From the NCBI RefSeq assembly GCF_000744255.1, contig NZ_JQLO01000001.1:62001-126000 (forward strand): a stretch of 64,000 nt of DNA. The letters run 5' to 3'. The position numbers and the translations under genes are program-made. The notes beneath the pieces were generated by a model. It had not been told where the DNA came from and searched no databases. It saw nothing but the letters and a program-made list of their open reading frames with translations. This DNA is from Carnobacterium divergens DSM 20623. GTDB lineage: Bacteria > Bacillota > Bacilli > Lactobacillales > Carnobacteriaceae. This document shows positions 52,153 to 60,942 of this stretch, piece by piece; within the stretch, counting starts at the first letter, position 1, and each line of letters starts with the position of its first letter.

Positions 52153-52358
52153 TATTTATCTGGATTTGCAAAAAAGAAACGGATAATTGATACAAATATA
52201 AAGAAAAAGCCGCCAATTAAAATTAAATCCATAATGACATGAATGTAGATCATCAAGCCACCGCTTTTTACTGCATTTTCAAGAAAAGGCATTGTTAAGT
52301 AACAAATAAAATAAATAATACTAATCAACCAAGCGCTATAAACGATTTTTTTTAACAT
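52152..52358 (-). CDS. Small two-helix membrane protein of unknown function (68 aa)
   Basis: The ATG at 52358 follows AAGGGA at long spacing; an ATG at 52379 would add MKGTIHF but has no site. Two hydrophobic segments (IVYSAWLISIIYFICYL and VIMDLILIGGFFFIFV) separated by a short loop, ending RFFFANPDK. No family recognised. Lies alone between FNT and gpmA on the opposite strand. Confidence 0.6.
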   Translation of the reverse strand: MLKKIVYSAWLISIIYFICYLTMPFLENAVKSGGLMIYIHVIMDLILIGGFFFIFVSIIRFFFANPDK

Positions 52359-52520
52359 AAAATGAATCGTTCCCTTCATTCAAAATGATAGAGTATTTGT
52401 TGGAAAAGGACTCTTTACGTATCATAGCAAATCTCTTTTCGTTCTACAAATAAAATTTTCGCATATTCTAGTATTTAGGTGTACAATAGTTGTATCAACA
52501 AGAGGAAAGTAGGGATTTTA

Positions 52521-53204
52521 ATGAAATTAGTTTTTGTACGTCACGGACTTAGTGATTGGAATGCCTTGAATCAATTTACCGGTTGGGTGGATGTTGATTT
52601 AAGTGAAGCAGGATTAGCAGAAGCAACGGAAGCAGGTCGTAAAATCAAAGAAGCAGGCCTTGAATTTGATGTTGCCTTTACTTCTGTCTTAAAAAGAGCC
52701 ATTAAAACCTGTCACATCGTGTTAGAAGAATCTGACCAATTATGGGTTCCAGAAGTAAAATCTTGGCGCTTAAATGAACGTCATTATGGAGCGTTACAGG
52801 GCTTAAATAAAAAAGAAACAGCTGAAAAATATGGTGCAGACCAAGTTCAATTATGGCGTCGTTCGTATGATACCTTGCCACCATTATTGGCACCAACGGA
52901 TCCAGGATCTGCAACAAATGACCGTCGCTATGCAAACTTACAAAAAAGTCGTATTCCAATGGGTGAAAATTTGAAAGTAACGCTAGAACGCGTTATTCCT
53001 TTCTGGGAAGATCAAATCGCTCCAGCTATCTTGGATCACAAAACTGTTTTAGTAGCAGCACATGGCAATTCATTACGTGCCTTAGCAAAATACATTGAGG
53101 GCATTTCAGATGACGATATTATGGCATTGGAAATTCCAACAGGTCAACCGTTAGTTTATGAATTAAATGAAGATTTATCGGTTAGTAAAAAATATTATTT
53201 ATAA
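52521..53204 (+). CDS. gpmA: 2,3-bisphosphoglycerate-dependent phosphoglycerate mutase
   Basis: 227 residues from the ATG at 52521 (GAGGAAAGTAGGG upstream). Glycolytic interconversion of 3- and 2-phosphoglycerate. Catalytic RHG ([10 protein letters not shown]), [22 protein letters not shown] and the second catalytic His [10 protein letters not shown] are intact. Monocistronic with a strong terminator. Confidence 0.95.
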   Translation: MKLVFVRHGLSDWNALNQFTGWVDVDLSEAGLAEATEAGRKIKEAGLEFDVAFTSVLKRAIKTCHIVLEESDQLWVPEVKSWRLNERHYGALQGLNKKETAEKYGADQVQLWRRSYDTLPPLLAPTDPGSATNDRRYANLQKSRIPMGENLKVTLERVIPFWEDQIAPAILDHKTVLVAAHGNSLRALAKYIEGISDDDIMALEIPTGQPLVYELNEDLSVSKKYYL

Positions 53205-53216
53205 GGGAATAGATTG

Positions 53217-53253
53217 GAACAGTCTTGATAAAAATCAAGACTGTTCTTTTTTT
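53217..53253 (+). terminator. gpmA terminator
   Basis: GAACAGTCTTGAT pairs perfectly with ATCAAGACTGTTC across AAAA, followed by seven T. Confidence 0.95.
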
Positions 53254-53286
53254 ATTAAAAATAAATGAAAAAAAGATGAGATTTTA

Positions 53287-53295
53287 TGCTATAAT
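53287..53295 (+). promoter_or_regulatory. Extended -10 promoter of azlCD
   Basis: TGCTATAAT (TG-n-TATAAT), about 30 bases before the azlC ATG; no clear -35. Confidence 0.6.
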
Positions 53296-53324
53296 GGCAG
53301 ATACAATTGGGGGGATACATAAAT

Positions 53325-54032
53325 ATGAGAAAGCAAGAATGGTTAGAGGCAATAAAGGTCATTTATCCAGTAACAATTGGTTTTGTACCATTGGGAATGG
53401 CTTGTGGAATGGTGTTGTATGATGCTGGATTCAGCCCGTTAAGTATTTTATTAATGAGCTTGCTTGTATATGCAGGAGCTTCGCAATTTATGGTGGCTTC
53501 GATGCTTGTAATGGGGGCAACGGTGCCGGCGATGATTATGATGACGTTTTTTTTGAATTTAAGACATGTTCTAATGAGTTCAAGTATGTCAACGCATTTT
53601 AAAAATAGTTCGATTCCAATGATTTTCTTGTACACACACTCCTTAGCAGATGAGAGCTATGCAGTGAATTACAATCAATTTCATAATCATGAATGGAGTG
53701 AAACGAAAGCTTTGAAAACAGGGCTTATTCCGTATGTAGTTTGGGGAATAAGTACTTTTGTAGGAGGAATTATTGGCAGTAATTTAAGCATTAATACAAC
53801 GATTATGAACTATGTGCTGATTGCGATGTTTATTTGCTTATTAGTGATGCAGTTTGTTTCCCCATTATTTTTAGTGGTAGGGATTGTTGCAGGCTTTTTT
53901 TCTGTGGTGTTAATGATTTTATTGAAGCATAATATTGCCTTAGTTATTGCGGCTATTCTAGCGTCTTTTGTGGGATTTTTCATAGATCAGTATTTGACTT
54001 CAAAAAAAGGAGCGGTGTCTGATGAGTCGTGA
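53325..54032 (+). CDS. azlC: AzlC-family branched-chain amino-acid exporter, large subunit
   Basis: 235 residues from the ATG at 53325 (GGGGGG upstream; an upstream TTG overlaps that site). About seven membrane helices; PVTIGFVPLGMACGM, YAGASQFMVASML, NLRHVLMSSS and YTHSLADESYAVN are AzlC motifs. Works with AzlD, whose gene overlaps the 3' end by 11 bases. Exports branched-chain or other amino acids; the substrate is family-based. Confidence 0.93.
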   Translation: MRKQEWLEAIKVIYPVTIGFVPLGMACGMVLYDAGFSPLSILLMSLLVYAGASQFMVASMLVMGATVPAMIMMTFFLNLRHVLMSSSMSTHFKNSSIPMIFLYTHSLADESYAVNYNQFHNHEWSETKALKTGLIPYVVWGISTFVGGIIGSNLSINTTIMNYVLIAMFICLLVMQFVSPLFLVVGIVAGFFSVVLMILLKHNIALVIAAILASFVGFFIDQYLTSKKGAVSDES

Positions 54033-54345
54033 ACAGCTTTATTTAATTTTGGGAATGGCAGTAGTAACCTATTTACCAAGAATGTTGCCGATGTTGCTAT
54101 TAAGCAATCGGGAAATTCCACCTAAGTTTGTAAAATGGATGTCCTTTATTCCAGTTTCTATTTTTTCTGCGCTAATTTGTTCAGATATCTTTTTCTGGCA
54201 AGGAGCGTTTTCGATAAATCCGGTTATGAATTTAAAATTATTACCTGCCGTACTTGTTTTGTTTGTCGCTTATTGGACTAAAAATATTATGTGGTCGATT
54301 CTTTTTGGCGTTGCAGGGATTTCTTTAATGGTTTCTCTTTTTTAA
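54022..54345 (+). CDS. azlD: AzlD-family branched-chain amino-acid exporter, small subunit
   Basis: 107 residues, four membrane helices; VVTYLPRMLPMLLLS and KWMSFIPVSIFSALIC are AzlD signatures. Start lies inside azlC, preceded by AAAGGAG within that gene, so translation is coupled. Completes the two-part exporter. Confidence 0.92.
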   Translation: MSREQLYLILGMAVVTYLPRMLPMLLLSNREIPPKFVKWMSFIPVSIFSALICSDIFFWQGAFSINPVMNLKLLPAVLVLFVAYWTKNIMWSILFGVAGISLMVSLF

Positions 54346-54351
54346 TCAATA

Positions 54352-54387
54352 AAAAGACAGCTCTTTTTTGAGAGGGCTGTCTTCTTG
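54352..54387. terminator. Terminator between azlD and the SGNH hydrolase
   Basis: AAGACAGC(TCT) pairs with (AGA)GGGCTGTCTT; the T-run is better on the minus strand, so it mainly ends the SGNH gene. Confidence 0.75.
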
Positions 54388-54388
54388 T

Positions 54389-54943
54389 CTATGCTTTGAT
54401 GGCTTTTGCAATTTCCTCGGCTAAAACGTCATAGCCGACCTCGCTAAAGTGAAAACCGTCCTCTTGAAGGCAATCTAAATAATTAGGTCGGTCCAGCATA
54501 GCCAATTGCAATTCAGCTAGCTTTGTTTGGTATTGAGTTGCCAATTCACGGACGATATTTCCATAATGGATTAAGCGACTATTTGGGCGTTCTGCTTGTT
54601 GGAGTGCCTGATTGCTTAAAGCAGGTGTGATTAAAATTACTTTTGACGCTCCAATGGTTTCAATCATCTTAGTTAGATGGAGTCGATACTCGTCAATTTG
54701 CACCAGTAGACCAGTGGATGCGTCGTTTGAACCAAAGAATACAGTAACTAAATCTGGTTGTTTGCTTAAAACGTGTTTTTCTAAGCGAGCAATGCCATCG
54801 ACTGTCGTGTCTCCAGGGATTCCGACATTTAGAATTGTTTCTTCTGGAAAATAGGTAGCTAATTTTTTAGTTAAAATGGGAGAAACAAAATCATTGGCAT
54901 AGCCAGCCGTAATACTGTCTCCAAATAAAATAAGTTTACGCAT
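54389..54943 (-). CDS. SGNH/GDSL hydrolase (esterase)
   Basis: 184 residues. Block I LFGDSITAGY (catalytic Ser), block II Gly in VGIPGDTT, block III FFGSNDAS, block V DGFHFSEVGYDVLA (Asp, His). No signal peptide, so cytoplasmic. Resembles lysophospholipase/arylesterase-type bacterial GDSL enzymes; the physiological ester is unknown. GGAGAT precedes the ATG. Monocistronic. Confidence 0.88.
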   Translation of the reverse strand: MRKLILFGDSITAGYANDFVSPILTKKLATYFPEETILNVGIPGDTTVDGIARLEKHVLSKQPDLVTVFFGSNDASTGLLVQIDEYRLHLTKMIETIGASKVILITPALSNQALQQAERPNSRLIHYGNIVRELATQYQTKLAELQLAMLDRPNYLDCLQEDGFHFSEVGYDVLAEEIAKAIKA

Positions 54944-55085
54944 AAAGGATCTCCTCTCTCTGATTTTTATTATAGAGGAGTTTAAAAAAATCTGCTAGTT
55001 TATTTGAAGGCAATTAAAGGGAATTTTAAAAGGAAATAATGATATAATAAGTAAGAAGGAATCAACTATTGGAGGAATCAGGATC

Positions 55086-55625
55086 ATGAATCAAGAAACA
55101 AAGCGTTTAACAAAAACTTGTGGGGAGTCAAGAGTTGTTCAAACTCATCGTGTTTTTCCCTATGATTTAAATCAACATAAGACCTTATTTGGTGGAAAAT
55201 TAATGAGTCTGATTGATGACACAGCATCTATTTCGGCTACTCGTCATAGCAGAGCCGTTTGTGTAACAGCGTCAACCGATTCGCTTGATTTTTTACATCC
55301 TATTTTTGAGGATCATTCTGTTTGTGTTGAAACCTATGTTACAGGAGTAGGTAAACGGTCGATGGAGATTTTTGCAAAAGTGATGGGAGAAGAGTTGTTA
55401 ACTGGAAAGCGTTATTTAGCGGCAACAAGCTTTATGACTTTTGTGGCTGTTCCAACAGCTGAGCATCCAACGATTGTTGTGCCACTGATTGAGGCTTCTA
55501 CAAAAGAAGAAAAAATGGTCTGTAGTGGATATGAAGAGCGTCGTCAAAAAAGAATCGCAAACCATCAATTTAATGAAGCGTTTGCGGATAGTATGACAAC
55601 CAACACACCATGGTCAGCTACTTGA
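55086..55625 (+). CDS. Acyl-CoA thioesterase, hotdog fold (YkhA-like)
   Basis: 179 residues. THRVFPYDLNQHKTLFGGKLMSLIDDTASISATRHS contains the hotdog helix and the active-site Asn/Asp region; TDSLDFLHPIFEDHSVCVETYVTGVG follows. This matches the BACH/YkhA acyl-CoA hydrolase type. GGAGG precedes the ATG. It heads a cluster of three genes (thioesterase, GNAT, peptidase E) spaced 15-21 bases apart, probably one transcript. Confidence 0.87.
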   Translation: MNQETKRLTKTCGESRVVQTHRVFPYDLNQHKTLFGGKLMSLIDDTASISATRHSRAVCVTASTDSLDFLHPIFEDHSVCVETYVTGVGKRSMEIFAKVMGEELLTGKRYLAATSFMTFVAVPTAEHPTIVVPLIEASTKEEKMVCSGYEERRQKRIANHQFNEAFADSMTTNTPWSAT

Positions 55626-55646
55626 TAAAAAAGGGGAGGGGCTTTT

Positions 55647-56423
55647 TTGCTTAGAAAATGCACAGAAAAAGATAAAAAGCGGTTATTAGACTACTTAGAA
55701 AAAGAACCAGCGCTAAATTTGTTTACAATAGGGGATATTGAGATGTATGGCTTTGAATCGTCGAGTCAAGACGTTTGGTGTTATGAAAATGGGGCGTTGG
55801 AAATTGAAGGCGTTCTATTACGGTATAAAAAGAATCTCATCCCTACCCATAGTATTGATTTTTCTGGCATCGAGGAATTTATTTCTTTGATTCGAACCAT
55901 TGATTTTACTTATTTATCAGGAAAACAAGCGATTTTAAAAGACTATCAAGAGGCTTTTCCATCATTGATTGCCACAAGTACTTATTTTGCTGAATGTCAG
56001 AAGTTAGCGGAAAAAGTGGATACGACAAGAGTGGAGGATTTAGAAGTTGAAGGTATTTCCGAGTATTTTCAATTGATGCGTACTTGCTTTAATAAGTGTG
56101 AGCTTGTTGCAGAAGAAGTAGTGGAGAAAATTAAATCAGGAAAAGCAGTGATGAAAATTGTTAAAAATCAAGCTGGTAAAATTGTAGCGGGTGGAGAGGT
56201 CTCGGTTGAAAGCCAGACTTCTGGAATGATTATTGGCGTAGGGACGTTACCTGAAGAGCGTGGTCATGGTTTTGCCTCAGCGGTGGTGTCAGAGTTAGTT
56301 AACCATTGCCATGAGCAAGGAAAATCGGCTTGTTTGTTTTATCATAATCCAATAGCGGGGAAAATCTATAAACGATTAGGATTTCAAGATTTAGATCAAT
56401 GGATGATGTTGAAGAAAAAGTAG
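55647..56423 (+). CDS. GNAT family acetyltransferase with N-terminal extension
   Basis: 258 residues from a TTG at 55647 (GGGAGGGG five bases upstream). The N-terminal half (~1-120) resembles a degenerate GNAT-like domain; the C-terminal half is an FR47-type GNAT with IIGVGTLPEERGHGFASAVVSELVN and FYHNPIAGKIYKRLGFQ. Substrate unknown. Second gene of the thioesterase cluster. Confidence 0.82.
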   Translation: MLRKCTEKDKKRLLDYLEKEPALNLFTIGDIEMYGFESSSQDVWCYENGALEIEGVLLRYKKNLIPTHSIDFSGIEEFISLIRTIDFTYLSGKQAILKDYQEAFPSLIATSTYFAECQKLAEKVDTTRVEDLEVEGISEYFQLMRTCFNKCELVAEEVVEKIKSGKAVMKIVKNQAGKIVAGGEVSVESQTSGMIIGVGTLPEERGHGFASAVVSELVNHCHEQGKSACLFYHNPIAGKIYKRLGFQDLDQWMMLKKK

Positions 56424-56438
56424 AGAGTAGGCGCATCG

Positions 56439-57101
56439 ATGATGAATAAAAAAGTGAAAAAGATTATTTTAGGTGGTGGAACACCGCCGCCAAGTAAGGA
56501 AATCATTGATTATGCGACAGAAGGTTTATCCTCAGGGGCGCGAATTTTATATTTAACGGTTCGAGTAGGTGGAGCGGTAAAATATCAGGAACAATGCCGT
56601 CAGCTATTTTATGAAGCCGGCTTTACTCATTTTGAAACGATTTGTGGAGATGATGTGGAAAAAGAGATTCTCATAAAAGCTATCCAGTCAGCAGAGTTGA
56701 TTTTGATTGGCTCTGGGAATACTTTGAAATATCACCGGATTTACAGCAAAGGCGAAGTGAAAAAAGTGTTAATTGAAGCCTATTACTCAGGCGTTCCTTT
56801 AGTAGGATTTTCAGCGGGAAGCTTGATTATGCCAGAAACAATGTTGGTTTCCTATAAGGATAACCTGTTTGGAATCCGTGTAAAAAAAGGATTGGGACTA
56901 GTAACGGATTGCGTCATTAGTGCGCATTATTCAAAATGGCGGGAACACCGAATGTTACGAGCAGGACTAAAAAAAGCCAAGGTGCCAATTGGCTATGGTA
57001 TCAATGATGACAGTTATCTCGTTTTTGAAAACAATCGTCCCCGTTTTTTTGGGACGATTTATATCGAACGAAACCATCAAATAAAAAAAAGCCTCGTCTA
57101 A
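56439..57101 (+). CDS. Peptidase E-like (family S51) protein
   Basis: 220 residues. Class I glutamine-amidotransferase-like fold with the Ser nucleophile in GFSAGSLIMPE, GSGNTLKYHRI, and the His of SAHYSKWREHR. Family S51 includes aspartyl dipeptidase and cyanophycinase; the Bacillus YgaJ type is the closest impression. A weak site precedes two tandem ATGs. Third gene of its cluster. Confidence 0.83.
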   Translation: MMNKKVKKIILGGGTPPPSKEIIDYATEGLSSGARILYLTVRVGGAVKYQEQCRQLFYEAGFTHFETICGDDVEKEILIKAIQSAELILIGSGNTLKYHRIYSKGEVKKVLIEAYYSGVPLVGFSAGSLIMPETMLVSYKDNLFGIRVKKGLGLVTDCVISAHYSKWREHRMLRAGLKKAKVPIGYGINDDSYLVFENNRPRFFGTIYIERNHQIKKSLV

Positions 57102-57119
57102 CGAAAACGTTAGGCGAGA
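57092..57119. terminator. Terminator overlapping the end of the peptidase E-like gene
   Basis: CTCGTCTAACG pairs with CGTTAGGCGAG (one mismatch) around AAAA; A-run upstream favours use by the converging oxidoreductase gene. Confidence 0.75.
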
Positions 57120-57128
57120 CTCTTTAGC

Positions 57129-58124
57129 TTAATGAATTTTTACTAAAGTACGACCAGTCATTTCACCGGATAAAATTTTGTTAAAGGCAGTAGGCAATTC
57201 GTTCAAGGTAATTTCATTGTCAATCATCATTTCTAAATGATCGGGTTTCATAGTAGTTGCAAGGCGATTCCAAAGGCTTTTTCTTAACGCCATAGGACAA
57301 CTTACTGAATCAATTCCTGTTAAGTGAATCCCTCTTAGAATAAATGGAAGAACGGTTGAATCAAAGTGAAGGCCTCCAGTATTACCGCTTAAAGCGAGTG
57401 TCCCACCGTAGCTTAATTGGGCTAACCATTGAGTAAGTCCATGACCACCAACAGGATCGATGATTCCTTGCCAAAGTTGTTTTTCTAACGGTTTGATTTT
57501 TTCCAATTGAAGTTCAGCAGGTGTTGTAACGGTTGTTGCTCCAATGTTGTGTAAATAGTCTGTCGAAGCAGTAGCTTTTCGAGAGGCAGCAGTGATTTGT
57601 TGATAGCCTAGTTTGTTTAGCATCGCAATAGCCATACTTCCAACGCCTCCTGTAGCGCCAGTCACAAGAATCGAATCAGTTACTGCCAATGGATTTTGCT
57701 CCAACGCGTGAATGGATAACGCAGCCGTAAAGCCAGCTGTTCCAATAATCATCGCCTCTTTTAACGTTAAGCCCGTTGGTAATGGGACAATCCATTTACT
57801 AGGGACGCAGGCATACTCGCTAAATCCACCAAAATGAGCAGTTCCTAGCTGATAGCCAGTGACCAATACTTTGTCTCCAATGTTAAAATTGGCATCTGTA
57901 GAAGAAACAATTTCACCGCTTAAATCGATTCCAGGTATCATCGGGTAGATCCGAACGACCCCACCGCCTTTTTTTGTGGCTAAGGCGTCTTTATAGTTTA
58001 CGCTAGAATAATGAACTTTAATAAGGCACTCTCCTGTAGGTAAATCGCTTAAAGTAAGTTCTTCAATTGCTGTTTGGATGGTCTCCGATTCATTTTTTGC
58101 CAGCAAAGCTTTAAAGTTAGTCAA
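57129..58124 (-). CDS. YhdH/AcuI-type NADPH-dependent acryloyl-CoA reductase/quinone oxidoreductase
   Basis: 331 residues from a TTG at 58124: AGGAG lies 10 bases upstream and homologues start (M)xxFKALL; an upstream ATG at 58145 precedes that site. Medium-chain dehydrogenase without zinc ligands: SSVNYKDALATK, PGIDLSGEIVSS, VTGATGGVGSMAIAML (NADP site), and GIDSVSCP typical of YhdH/YhfP. Probably reduces acrylyl-type enones or quinones. Monocistronic. Confidence 0.88.
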   Translation of the reverse strand: MTNFKALLAKNESETIQTAIEELTLSDLPTGECLIKVHYSSVNYKDALATKKGGGVVRIYPMIPGIDLSGEIVSSTDANFNIGDKVLVTGYQLGTAHFGGFSEYACVPSKWIVPLPTGLTLKEAMIIGTAGFTAALSIHALEQNPLAVTDSILVTGATGGVGSMAIAMLNKLGYQQITAASRKATASTDYLHNIGATTVTTPAELQLEKIKPLEKQLWQGIIDPVGGHGLTQWLAQLSYGGTLALSGNTGGLHFDSTVLPFILRGIHLTGIDSVSCPMALRKSLWNRLATTMKPDHLEMMIDNEITLNELPTAFNKILSGEMTGRTLVKIH

Positions 58125-58214
58125 ATGTATCACGCTCCTAATCATTGTTTATACTCTCTTTACTATAAAGGGAAATGATAGAAAATGCGAGGATAAAAAG
58201 AAAGGAAGAGATAG

Positions 58215-58676
58215 ATGATACACTTTCAATCAATTGAAAAAAAGAAGCGAGACCCTTATTTTGACCTGTTGTTGATTGGAGATGAGGGGGTTACTGAAGT
58301 TGAAAAGTACCTTGACAAGGGAGAGCTATTGTTAGTGTTAATGGATCAGTTTGCGATAGGTGTGATGTTATTTATTCCAGTTGATCAAACAACAATTGAA
58401 TTGAAAAACTTTGGTCTTTTACCTGAATGGCAAAGGAAAGGTTTTGGTGGACAGGCATTAATGCTAGCGATAGCTTATTATCGTGAACGCTATCAAAAAA
58501 TGGAAGTAGGGACAGGGAACTCTAGCTTAGACAATTTAGCATTTTATCAAAAATGTGGATTTCGGATGGTAGCAATTAAATCAAATTTTTTTAGCAACTA
58601 TGCAGAACCCATTTACGAAAACGGCATTCGGTGTTTGGATTTGGTTGTTTTTGAAAAAACGATTGAGAACAACTAA
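58215..58676 (+). CDS. GNAT family N-acetyltransferase
   Basis: 153 residues. NFGLLPEWQRKGFGGQALMLAIAYY is the acetyl-CoA loop; SSLDNLAFYQKCGFRM is motif B. The C-terminus (NGIRCLDLVVFEK) fits small GNATs of the YjcF-like kind. GGAAGAG precedes the ATG. Monocistronic, convergent with the mevalonate operon. Confidence 0.87.
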   Translation: MIHFQSIEKKKRDPYFDLLLIGDEGVTEVEKYLDKGELLLVLMDQFAIGVMLFIPVDQTTIELKNFGLLPEWQRKGFGGQALMLAIAYYRERYQKMEVGTGNSSLDNLAFYQKCGFRMVAIKSNFFSNYAEPIYENGIRCLDLVVFEKTIENN

Positions 58677-58737
58677 AAATTGAATAGTTGGATGATGTAT
58701 AAAATTCCCAATACAATTTTCTTTTTTGTTATTTTTT

Positions 58738-59793
58738 TTAAGATCGCTTCGCAAACTGCTGGTAATCAATTTCTCTAGCTAGACACCAATCACGAACAGA
58801 TCCACTAATAATAAGATCGGTTTCTTGCAATTCAGGAATTGTCTTTTTACCAAGGAGCGTCATCATGAGTTTTAGTTCTTCTTGCCAATTTTCAATCGTT
58901 TGAATGGTTGAATCAACGCCATCGTTTAAAATAGAATGTAGGAAGAATCCTGATGCACCAACTGCTTTGGCACCTAAAGAAAGAGATTTAATAATGTCGA
59001 AGGAATTTCGTACGCCACCAGAAGCAAGTAGATTCATTTTCGTTAAGAAAGATTGAGCTTCCAATAAGGAAATAATTGTTGATTGTCCCCAATTTTCTAA
59101 GAAATCAAGAGAATGAGAAGCACGACGAACATTTTCAATTGCAGCAAAATTAGTACCGCCTCGTCCACTTAGATCAACGGTTTCTACACCAATTTCATTT
59201 AACAACGAAAGGGTATTGCGGCTCATTCCAAAGCCAACTTCTTTGACAATCACAGGCACATCCACTTGTTTCACGACGGCCTCGATTGAGGTTAGCCAAT
59301 GATGGAAATCACGATCGCCTTCAGGCATAATCAGCTCTTGAGGGGCATTTACGTGTAATTGAATCGCATTTGCTTGAAGCATGTCAATGGCGCGAAGTGC
59401 ATTTTCAACCGAATGATCTGCACCAAGGTTTGCAAAAATAAGACCAGCTGGATTGTATTGGCGCAACACCTTGAAGGAACTAGTGACGTTAGGGTCTTTT
59501 AAAGCAGCGCTTTGTGAGCCAGAAGCAATCGCAACACCAGTAGCTGCCGCTACTTGAGCAAGCTGGGCATTAATTTTTTCTGTTTTTTCACTTCCGCCAG
59601 TCATTGCATTGATATAAAAAGGAGAGGACATATGAAAATCTAAAAAGGAAGTACGAATATCCACATCATTAACAGACATTTCAGGAAAAGATTGATGGAC
59701 AAAGGCTAGTGAATCATAGTCTGATTGTTTTGGTTTGTTGAAAAATTTTTCAGCAATTTCAACATGTTCATTTTTACGATTTAATTGGGACAC
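58738..59793 (-). CDS. fni: Isopentenyl-diphosphate delta-isomerase, type 2 (FMN-dependent)
   Basis: 351 residues from a GTG at 59793 with AGGAGG upstream. Interconverts IPP and DMAPP. FMN TIM barrel: MTGGSEKTEKIN, ASGSQSAAL, QLHVNAPQELIMPEGDRDF, VKEVGFGMS, DLSGRGGTNFA, and SGGVRNSFDIIKSLSLGAKAVG. Last gene of the mevalonate operon, 22 bases after mvaK2. Confidence 0.95.
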   Translation of the reverse strand: MSQLNRKNEHVEIAEKFFNKPKQSDYDSLAFVHQSFPEMSVNDVDIRTSFLDFHMSSPFYINAMTGGSEKTEKINAQLAQVAAATGVAIASGSQSAALKDPNVTSSFKVLRQYNPAGLIFANLGADHSVENALRAIDMLQANAIQLHVNAPQELIMPEGDRDFHHWLTSIEAVVKQVDVPVIVKEVGFGMSRNTLSLLNEIGVETVDLSGRGGTNFAAIENVRRASHSLDFLENWGQSTIISLLEAQSFLTKMNLLASGGVRNSFDIIKSLSLGAKAVGASGFFLHSILNDGVDSTIQTIENWQEELKLMMTLLGKKTIPELQETDLIISGSVRDWCLAREIDYQQFAKRS

Positions 59794-59815
59794 TGTACAT
59801 TCCTCCTAGCTGAAT

Positions 59816-60904
59816 TTATTTTTTTGAGGTGCCATTTTTTTCTGTAAAAACATGGAGAGGTAGCGTCGTGATTCCTACTTCTTCCCAAGCTGTCACTAAT
59901 GGAAGCAAGCCTTCTTTTTGTTGGAAAACGACAATTCCGCAATCTCCTCCGCCTGCACCAGATGATTTTGCAGCGCCATTAAAGGTTTCTGCTAGATCAC
60001 AAAGTTTTTTCAAGGCGGGTGTTTCAATTATGACGTTCGTTTTGGCGCTCATTGAAAGCAGTAATTGACGATTTACCCGAATTTGTTTTTGAATGATTTC
60101 GATATCGCCATTTTGAAAAGCTTCGATAATAGCATTAACGCAGTTTGTGCTGTTTTTTAAAAAGGTTTCGTAGGCAGTCACATCAAGTTTACGTTGATCA
60201 TTCACCTTATCAACAAGATTTGAAGTTGACGCAGGTGAACCTGTCCAGCCAATGATGAGACGCAAGTCACGTGGAGGCGTTAAAGGCAAAATGGATAAAG
60301 AGGGCCAGTCTAATTTTAAAAGTTCGCTTAGACTTAATTCTTTTTCTTTTGCTAAGACCCAATCACGATCAAAGGTTTTAAAGGCAATCCAACCGCCATA
60401 GACGCTTGCAGCAATATCTCCACAAGAACCGTTCCCTTGTACAAATAAATGAGCTAAAGCAGCGATTTTAAAGATTTGTTCTTTTGATAAGTTCAATTCA
60501 TAATATTTCGAAAGTGCTTTAACAGTTGCCACGGTTACGGCGCCACTTGAGCCTAAACCGTATTTCTTCCCATTTGAATTGTCTAATTCACTTGTGACAG
60601 TCAGCTCATAAAAAGATAATTCTTTGCCTTGCTCCTTTGCAAAACGTTCAGTTAAATTCATCGCTTCTAAAATATAATGAAAAGGATTCTCGCGTTTGTC
60701 TAATACGAGTTCTCCATTTTGTCTTGTCCAAAGAATAGGGAGTTCGCCATATTGAAAAGAGCGAATGCTTCCATAATTTTCTGCGTGAGTTAAACGAACC
60801 GTAATAAATTGGTCAACGGCGACAATAATTGCAGGATGTCCTGCTTCTACGACGGCGTATTCTCCAGCAATATACAACTTGCCGGGGGCTGAAGCTTCAA
60901 TCAT
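59816..60904 (-). CDS. mvaK2: Phosphomevalonate kinase
   Basis: 362 residues. GHMP kinase; APGKLYIAGEYAVVEAGHPAI, the glycine-rich loop KYGLGSSGAVTVATVKAL, and the C-terminal KSSGAGGGDCGIVVF are intact. Phosphorylates mevalonate 5-phosphate. AAGGGA lies somewhat far from the ATG. Third gene of the operon. Confidence 0.95.
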   Translation of the reverse strand: MIEASAPGKLYIAGEYAVVEAGHPAIIVAVDQFITVRLTHAENYGSIRSFQYGELPILWTRQNGELVLDKRENPFHYILEAMNLTERFAKEQGKELSFYELTVTSELDNSNGKKYGLGSSGAVTVATVKALSKYYELNLSKEQIFKIAALAHLFVQGNGSCGDIAASVYGGWIAFKTFDRDWVLAKEKELSLSELLKLDWPSLSILPLTPPRDLRLIIGWTGSPASTSNLVDKVNDQRKLDVTAYETFLKNSTNCVNAIIEAFQNGDIEIIQKQIRVNRQLLLSMSAKTNVIIETPALKKLCDLAETFNGAAKSSGAGGGDCGIVVFQQKEGLLPLVTAWEEVGITTLPLHVFTEKNGTSKK

Positions 60905-60942
60905 AAAATTAAACTTCCCTTCAAATTAAATAAAATCTAGAT